64,000 bases of DNA, taken from NCBI GenBank assembly GCA_963556145.1, contig OY744467.1, positions 992,001 through 1,056,000 on the forward strand, read 5' to 3'. Under the pieces are notes generated by a model. The model did not search any database. It saw only the letters and a program-made list of their open reading frames with translations, and had not been told where the DNA came from. Each line of letters begins with the position of its first letter. Within the stretch, counting starts at the first letter, position 1. Source of the DNA: Hygrocybe punicea (taxonomy: Eukaryota; Basidiomycota; Agaricomycetes; Agaricales; Hygrophoraceae). Below are positions 57,360 to 64,000 of this stretch, in pieces. The translations under genes and the position numbers were made by a program.

Positions 57360-58105
57360 TGTCACAAGGTCAGTGGTATCATGGCTGGCCATTATATCTC
57401 TGGCACTGGTCAATCCATGACCCACAACTAGCCAAAGACCCATTAGGAACAGCCAACCAATGTGCCATGACCAGCCAATGTATTCTGAGTGTTGGCCAAT
57501 GCATATCATGTTGACAGCTGATGTAATTAGAGCTGTGGCCATCCCAATGTAACTGGAGCTTTGGCCAACACAGGTGCTATGGCCATGTCATATAACCAAA
57601 GCTTTGGCCAACCCATGTTCCATGGCTACACCCAGTACAGTCAGCCAATCCATGTCTCATGGCCAGCCAATAAACACACAGAGGTCAGCCAATCCATGTT
57701 CCATGGCCAGCCGAAATACCCAGACCATCGGCCAATCCATAGCCTAAATACCCAGACCTGTTGGCCAATCCATCTCCCATGGCCAGCCAAAATACCCAGA
57801 CCATTCGGCCAACCCATGTTCCATGGCCAAGTGAAATACCGAGACTGGTCGGCCAATCCATGTTCCATGGCCAGCCAAGATACCCAGCCCAGTTGGCCAA
57901 TCCATGTTCCATGGCCAGCCAAAAGACCTAGCCTGGTCGGCCAATCCACCTCCCATGGCCAGCCAAGATACCCAGACCGGTCAGCCAATCCATCTCCCAT
58001 GGCCAGCCAATACATCCTTCTGCTTCGGCCAACCCATGCTTCTCCGAACATGGAACCCTCGGCCAAGCCATCTGCCCTGGAGAAAGATATTGGTCAGCCG
58101 AGATA
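57360..58105. repeat. Right TGGCCA-rich array, inverted relative to the left array
   Basis: Units of about 60 bp of the form GGCCAATCCATGTTCCATGG, CCAGCCAAGATACCCAGNCC. They are well ordered from 57590 and degenerate from 57360. It mirrors 53930-54380. Confidence 0.85.
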
Positions 58106-58112
58106 AGCCAGC

Positions 58113-58340
58113 TAGTGTTTTAAAGTCCGGTCAGGTCCGGTTTTTTGCCTTTTTTGGACATTAACTGGGACTGGACCGGTTGTCTTATTTTCTGAAAACT
58201 CAAAAAACCGGACCGGACCTAAGACAACCAGTTGCCATCGGTTTTTTTCAGTCCATTAACCAGTCCAAACCGGTCTTAACTACAACCAGTTAATAACCAG
58301 TCCAGACCGGTTTTACACCAGGTCTGGACCGGTCTTCGCA
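58113..58340. repeat. ACCGGT/GGTCCGGACC palindrome cluster, possible hAT left end
   Basis: TAGTGTTTTAAAGTCCGGTC opens a 220-bp block crowded with ACCGGT, GGACCGGACC and CCAGT words. A TAGTGTT start with palindromic subterminal words suggests the end of a hAT element. The words CCAGTTGC and AACCGGT recur at 63954-63980, near the other side of the hAT transposase. No TSD can be checked because the right end is outside. Confidence 0.5.
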
Positions 58341-59223
58341 TTTGCAAGTGACAGCTGATGTGACATTGTAATATACACAGGTACTAAATCAGGCATATCC
58401 TCTTTGTCATCATCTGTATTCCACTCAAACTCGGACTCAAGGGGCTGAATCGGAGAGGTGGCTCTGTGTTTCCATAGTTCAGATAAGCATGGTTGTGACT
58501 TGTGTAACACATACCTCTCCATGTTGAGCTCGTTCAGCATGACTGAATTATCATTGGTATTGTCTGAAATAATGTGGCCTTGGATACCCGCCTCAAGCTA
58601 CACTGCCATCAGTTGTGTCCAAGCAAATGAGAATATTACATACGACAACACAGATAGCGAGAAACTCGACGAGACGAGCACAGAAGGTGTATCCTTCAAG
58701 AAACAGGGTGCTTGCAGTATTGTTGGCAGCCAGCGAAACCAAATCCATTGCACCAGTATCCCTGAGAGCCGTGACACAGGAGTTCACATCCCTGGCAATG
58801 TTTGGAAAGCAGGGTGCGATGTTCTGCCAAAGTGGTTCAGTGCCAGATTGTCGGGGTGCATTGAGTACTTACTTTCCACCAAAACAAAACCATGTAGGAC
58901 CACCGTGTAGTTTGGACCCGATAGCTGGCAGTGCGAAGTGCTTGAGCAACTTCCAGTGCCTCATCATCAACCGGGAAGTCTTTGACGGTGAAATTTGCAG
59001 TTAACATCGTGATGGTGCGACAAGTCGGACAGAGGGGATGATAGGAAGCATTCACATCAATCCTACATCTATTTAAATGTCAGCACTAAGCGAGCGAAGC
59101 AAGCCACGTACCACACATTGCAAACGGAGCCGAGCAACATCTGTGATTGGAACTCAACGAAGCCTGTGGAACTTGGCGAATATTTCGGAGTTGGGATTCT
59201 GGAAAGTGAAATCCGCATGAATA
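58341..59223. other. No gene recognised
   Basis: Short frames occur on both strands. One on plus (58458-58910) and one on minus (58837-59055, CPTCRTITMLTANF) look mildly protein-like but have no known family. They may be remnants of captured sequence inside the probable hAT. Confidence 0.3.
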
Positions 59224-60285
59224 CTAAACCAGAAACAGATCATTAGCCAAATGATAAAACACCGTATATTCGAGAAACCTACATCTGGGTGATGCTAGAC
59301 CAAATGAGGAAAAAAAAGATGTAGAGTTCGGAAAATGGCAAGGACTCGTGGCCGAGTAAGCTGGCGACATCAAGGAATCAGTCGGTGATGAAGTTGCACA
59401 TGGTAAAGTCGTAAATGGGGACGTCAGAGAGAAGGACAGAGATGGAGGTGAATAGTGAGGACTCATAGGTGAGTAACCTGGTGAGGTAAGGTTGAGGACT
59501 GGAGACGTTGGTGAATAAGTTGGTGATGTCGGTCCGCATCCATGATCGTAGAATGGTGAAGTCGCATATGGTGAAGTTGGGGAAGTCGCACCACCGAATG
59601 GTGATTGAGGAACATATACGGGGGAGGTTGGAGAGTAGGCGTTTGGTGAGCTGGGACTGTACATCGAGCCTGCAGGAATTCCACCGGCTCCTATTGGGCT
59701 CTGACTGAAGACCGACCACTGGAAGGTCCCTGGGTCCTCCCGACCATTACCTGCAAGCAGTGAGAAAGCAGCGGACTCCCCCTTGAACATCCCACCCTCC
59801 CACATAGGAGAGTCAGCGTCGTAAGGTGTCATTACCCCCTGACCTGGCATCATGCCTCCATCAGCCGGTACTGACAGCATTTTGTGCGTAGGTAGCCGAT
59901 GATCCACAATGGCGTCCTTCAACATATTGATATCGACCGCAATATCGAAAGATCCTGTACCCATGGGAGCCATTTGACCAAATATAATGTTCTCGGAGAC
60001 GCCATGGCAATCGTCCCTCTTTAGGTCACAGAGCAAAGCCAGGTGGCAGTAGTCGACCTTGGATCTGTCAAACTCAATGACGCTACGCAAGTCCTTGAAA
60101 ATTGCTGCCCGAGCCTTCTTTGTTTGCACGTCATAGCTATCCTGGTGGATGATGACCTTGGCATGTTCAACAAGAAAGATACCAGGGACACTATGCAAGC
60201 TAACCGATTTGAGCATCGTGTTCAAGTTCTCCAGCTACTGGAGGAAAACGACCTCCTCCAGATCGTCATCCTTTCCGTGCCGCTA
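59224..60285 (-). pseudogene. RPB1: Truncated RPB1 (RNA polymerase II largest subunit) C-terminal fragment
   Basis: On the minus strand, DDLEEVVFLQ, a TAG stop near 60235, LENLNTMLKSVSLHSVPGI, then ARAAIFKDLRSVIEFD, CHLALLCDL. It then jumps directly to DDCHGVSENIIFGQMAPMGT, GESAAFSLLAGN, NAYSPTSPVY, GPTSPTYSPTSP and a few decayed heptads. In RPB1 about 40 residues normally lie between CDL and DDCHG (the MTHRG..NRADTGALMRCSFEET segment of the core). They are missing here. The heptad tail is far shorter than in functional RPB1 and ends in unrelated residues at 59224. RPB1 is the catalytic subunit and its tail recruits processing factors. This copy cannot be functional. Confidence 0.88.
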
Positions 60286-60617
60286 ATGACTGATCAGATT
60301 TGGATGAACAGCGCATAATAATAACAATAGAATCATGAGACAATAGGGATTAAGAGAGACATACCAGAAAACAATTGGGATGACAAGCCGAACCGTGACG
60401 GGATGAAGCAAGGAATGAGTGTGTCGAAGCAAGGTCGAGTATGTGTGGAGAGGTTGAAGGAGGAACGAGTCATGCTAGTAACGGTAACTCCCATTCACAA
60501 ACGCTCACTCGGCACTCAGCGCTCAGCACCCGATTCTAGATCCTTATTCATAATTGTACTGTATCAAACCAAATGTAATAACGTAGCAAATAACGAGTCC
60601 CATGTTACAGACGGTAA
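60286..60617. other. No gene seen between RPB1 fragment and hAT transposase
   Basis: Short intergenic sequence with no TIR or other motif recognised. Confidence 0.4.
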
Positions 60618-63600
60618 CTAATACTGAGCTGCTTGAATTTCATCTTCTTCTACGTCCCATTCCACTTCAGCAGCATCATCTTCAAGTATTTCAATATATT
60701 GCTCAAGATCACATTCTTCCACTTGATCAGAATTCCACGCGGCGAGGTCAACGAGAGACTGGCGCCAGTTGAATTTTAGCATTTGAAGTTCCTCAAATCG
60801 TCCAGCACCGAGTCGCGATCGGCGATCAGAAGCAACCAGCTTGCCAGCTGAAAATAACCGTTCGCAAGGGACTGAGGAGGCCTGAACAGGAAGAATGTCA
60901 AGGGCAATTCTTGCGAGCGTAGGATACACCTTGGTGTGATGCTGGGCCAGAAATTGGTAAGGCCCGAATGAAGCCTGAGTCAACGAGAGCCACTTACACT
61001 CCACCATTCTACGATATCAGTCTCTTTTGAGACATCCTGTGGGATATCTGTCAAGTATCGGCGAAGCTCTGCTCGCCATCCCTCATTAGATATTGACTGA
61101 GAAAGAAGCAGCCGGCGGTGTAAATCAAAATCGTCAACTTCGTTTTCGTCATCAGCAGGGAATGATGGTGTTTTCACAGGTGATCCTGGAGCTGGCGTCA
61201 CGAAAGGAGAGTGGCCAATGTTGTGATAGGCCTCCATCTGTAACTATAGTCAACAGATAGTAGGAAAGATGACCGACATAAATACCATATTCTCAACGAT
61301 TTTTTCTGCCTCTGCTTGCCAATTCTTTGCATCGTGGTTACCAGCCGCAATATCTGCCATTTGTTCTTCTGCTCCTCCCCAAGCGAGCTTGATGTAGTTA
61401 AGTTTGTAGTATGGGTGCAACACTAAAAGCTTGTTTGTAATCATCTCGAATCCACCAGCAGAAGTGGGCACATACCTAATGCGAGAACGTATGCTGGTTT
61501 CTCATCAAATCGGGTGTAATACTTCTTGATTTTCTCGAGACCATCCATTATCGTGTCTTTGTAAAGTTGATATCTCGGATTGTCGCGCTTGGCTTCCCAC
61601 GCAGTTTGTAAACGTTCCAGTGCTGGAAGAGCACGCCAAAGTGTAGGCTTCTTGTCTGCCGAGAAATATTGTTGGATCTTGTTTGCGTCCTACAGTTCCA
61701 CATTATCACAGCAACCGTAAGTTTTAAGTAAGACCAACTTACGGCAAGAATTGTCTTCACATCAAGGACCCGGGTCCAGTCGGCCTCTTTCAGTTGGAAC
61801 GCTGACCATGGTATGCGTTTGACAATCCGCCCATCTCGGCGAATTGTTGTGATGGGTCCATATAACTCATCAGCGGATGCAATAAAAAGTTTGATGGGCT
61901 ATGTCTCGGTGAGCATGTGAATTATGCCAAGGATATTGAAATACTGACCTGTTTGAGCTGATGTGCTCTACTGAGCATGTTGAATGCGGTACCCCACCGG
62001 GTGTTACCATGGAGAGGAATTTTGAGAGGGGTCGTGATGCTGCACTGCAGCTGGAGCTTCTCGAAATACTCGATGCGCTGTCCTGACGACTGGATCTAGG
62101 GGGGGAATAGTAAACAGTAAGACAACAATAGACACTCCACACCTTGATGGCAAGTGTTCAGATGGCCGATATGACATCCAAAGAATGGCCAAGGACCCGG
62201 TTTCCTGGTAATGATGGGTCATACTCCCAAATTGCCATAGCAGTTTCAACCATGGCAATCTTGGTGATATGGGACATGAAGTCAATAGTTCCCAGGTTCA
62301 CGACATGGGCAAGGCATCTACAATGTAAAGGTTGAGAATGATCAACTCTGAGAGAAATGAAAATGCTCACGGAAGACGGCGCTCATCTGCAGGCCACATT
62401 TCAAGTTTTCGGCACGCATGAATATTCTTGATGGTAAGGCAAGTCGTGTCGTTATTTGAAGTATTGTCAGCAGTCACGCAAAACAGCTGATTGTGTAGGT
62501 GAATCAGCTATAGTAAAATAGATTACGGATTACCTTTGAGCTCTTGGCGTCAATGATACCAATCCGGTTGCAAAGCCCGACAACGTATTTCCCAAGATTA
62601 TCCCCACTATGTTCACCAGAAATCCCGCGGAACGCAATTACCTCAAAACGGAGGGACCACTTGGAATCCTTGATCTCGATCCAATGCGCAGTAATTCTGA
62701 GGAAGGATGCCTTTGTGGTGTCAACTGTCCAACTGTCGAAGGTGGCAGAAACCTTGCCTGGTGCTGTCTGAAATACGAGCTGGGAGGAGCCTCTTGTTCA
62801 AGCCAGATTCACACTCACTGAAATGCTTTTTCTGAAGTCCTGGAGCAATCGAACGAACTCATTATGAATGTAGGTCGTGACATCGTGGGTAGATGGAAGG
62901 TCAGCTTGAGTGGAGCGTGGTCTCATGGCGACGAGACAATTCGTGAATGAGAAATTGTTCGCGACGGCTAAAGACTGTTAATAATTAGAAAACACACGTT
63001 CCAAAAATTCCGGACATGAAACGATTACCTGATCATCACACACAATAAACTTGGAAACTGCATGTAGAACACCCTCGCGCGTGAAATCTTTTGGTCCATT
63101 GATTTTGGGAAATACATCACTGAGCGTTCCTTGTTCACTTTGTCCAGCTTTACGTTCGTTTTTGGCCATTTGCATCTCTTTCCACACCGGCCGTGGAATT
63201 GCCCAGTGGTGGATGGTAATGCGTTCGGCATCGCAGCGTGTTTTGTAAACCTCGTAATGCTGACGGATGTGTTGCCAACATGAAGAGTTGCCTCCGATGT
63301 GGAAGGCTTTGCGCATGCCATGGCCAGAAATGAAGGCATTGTCGGCTCTGCTCAATTTTAGTAACTCGAGCACTGGGATAATAGTTTAGAGACTTACTTG
63401 CACACTTTGCACCAGCGCCCTTTCAATGTTTGTACGACATTTTTATTTGTAAACTTGACGGTGACTCTGTCGGAAAAGATGGTGAGCAGATCACGCAAAG
63501 AATCAGCCTTGACCAAATTCTGATCTGGGATGCCAGGACGATGGATGTCATCAAGATCATCCTGAAATCTCTGTGTAAGATACTCATCGTCAAGGGCTCT

Positions 63601-63865
63601 AGGAATACTCTTACCTCATGTGCCGATTCATCAACAGATTCAGCATCGACAATCAGGACAGATTCAGCCCCCGACAAATCTGGATTATTGTCTACTTCCT
63701 CAACTTCTGATATCTTCGTGCGTTTTTGTGCTGGCCGTAAGGACTTTGACGGTAAGGTGGTATCACTATCAGAGCTGTCAGTTGCCCGATGCTTGCGTTT
63801 GGTCTTGCTATTTGAGCCCTTTTTACCACTTTAGAGGGTTTTGCGTGTTTTGTTTTGCGAGATGC
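60618..63865 (-). pseudogene. hAT transposase (BED finger to hATC dimerisation domain), N-terminal frameshift
   Basis: The minus-strand gene is multi-exon from MASRKTKHAKPSK (63865). The frame shifts by one base near 63830 into KKGSNSKTKRKHRATDSSDS. BED zinc finger: LKGRWCKVCK (near 63410) and AFHIGGNSSCWQHIRQHY (63325-63270). Then EFTREGVLHAVSKF-type sequence (63090-63050), a catalytic-region block with SWTVDTTKASFLRITAHWIE (near 62700), HSGDNLGKYVVGLCNRIG (near 62600), and LAHVVNLGTIDFMSHITKIA (62310-62250). The hATC region YPTLARIALDILPVQASSVP, CERLFSAG (60935-60850) is followed by an acidic tail to 60618. Introns are about 50-60 bp. hAT transposases cut and paste with 8-bp duplications. 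It may be intact but for the N-terminal shift. Confidence 0.85.
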
Positions 63866-63944
63866 CATGAGGTTGCGAGAAAATCGGCAGACACACTATT
63901 TGACATTGTTATCACTTCAATAAATTTACATAGCAAATGTGGAC

Positions 63945-64000
63945 TGGTAGGTCCCAGTTGCAACTGGTTGCAACCGGTTATGGAAGGTTGCCTCAAAATA
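63945..64000. repeat. Palindrome cluster at window end, probable hAT subterminal region
   Basis: CCAGTTGCAACTGG (63954-63967) is a perfect 14-bp palindrome. It overlaps GGTTGCAACC (63966-63975) and AACCGGTT (63972-63979). These words are related to those at 58113-58340. The element end would lie beyond the window. Confidence 0.6.

Larger units (their letters stand above)
53864..58117. mobile_element. Element bounded by inverted TGGCCA-rich arrays
   Basis: The left end (CACTCTGAGTGGGCCAGCCA, ATCTCGGCC..) and right end (reverse complement CACTAGCTGGCTTATCTCGG) are inverted relatives. Both are followed by CCAATATCTTTCTCCAGGG and then long inverted arrays at 53930-54380 and 57590-58060. The exact left end and TSD are not clear. 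The interior holds the module at 54725 and the simple-sequence exons at 55010-56240. No transposase is seen. Confidence 0.65.

Noticed and set aside
57340..57360. Telomere-like AACCCTAACCCT
   Set aside because: Only two units in unique sequence; no array.

Overview
This window reads as a transposon-dense stretch of a basidiomycete (mushroom-type, Agaricomycete) nuclear genome. The reasons are genes with many 45-70 bp GT..AG introns, a Plavaka-type transposase, a fungal Helitron with a DUF6570-like N-terminal region, a Ty3/gypsy element, a BED-finger hAT transposase, and a fragment of RNA polymerase II subunit RPB1 with its YSPTSPx tail. No clearly intact housekeeping gene is present. The species cannot be named from the sequence.

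Layout. 1-6091 (minus) is a Helitron copy cut by the window edge, interrupted by a hAT-type MITE at 3036-4210. A second Helitron 3' end abuts it at 6148-6200. 7132-7504 is a small CACTA-type foldback MITE. 7520-8760 holds a ~168 bp tandem repeat and a block of CCGAACA/TGTTCGG palindromes. 9019-16438 is a Plavaka/CACTA-type element with ~233 bp terminal inverted repeats (TIRs). It carries a deaminase-like gene and a decayed transposase gene, which is itself split by a 405 bp near-perfect palindrome. 18.2-26.9 kb holds four multi-intron, lineage-specific genes of unknown function, framed by further CCGAACA/TGTTCGG blocks. 26368-35808 (plus) is a second Helitron copy. Its Rep/helicase reading frame ends in a ubiquitin-specific-protease-like domain. 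35809-36492 is the C-terminal part of another Plavaka transposase.

39036-45629 (minus) is a young, apparently complete Ty3/gypsy retrotransposon: 156 bp LTRs differing at one base, a tRNA-like primer-binding site, a polypurine tract, gag, and pol in the -1 frame. 46380-47100 is an internally deleted Plavaka relic. 47275-51742 is a non-autonomous element with ~724 bp TIRs and an exact 8-bp target duplication. It contains a tandem array of TGGGACGTCCCA-type palindromes and a nested foldback. 53864-58117 is a similar element with inverted TGGCCA-rich arrays and simple-sequence exons separated by duplicated introns. 58118-64000 looks like one hAT element running off the window: an ACCGGT-rich end, an RPB1 fragment, and a hAT transposase.

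Two themes tie the window together. Elements are nested in one another, and paired copies give 'empty sites' that prove several insertions. Almost every DNA-transposon family here carries its own amplified self-complementary word near its ends. Gene capture is visible twice: a Helitron carries the 3' half of a multi-intron gene, and a probable hAT carries the RPB1 tail.
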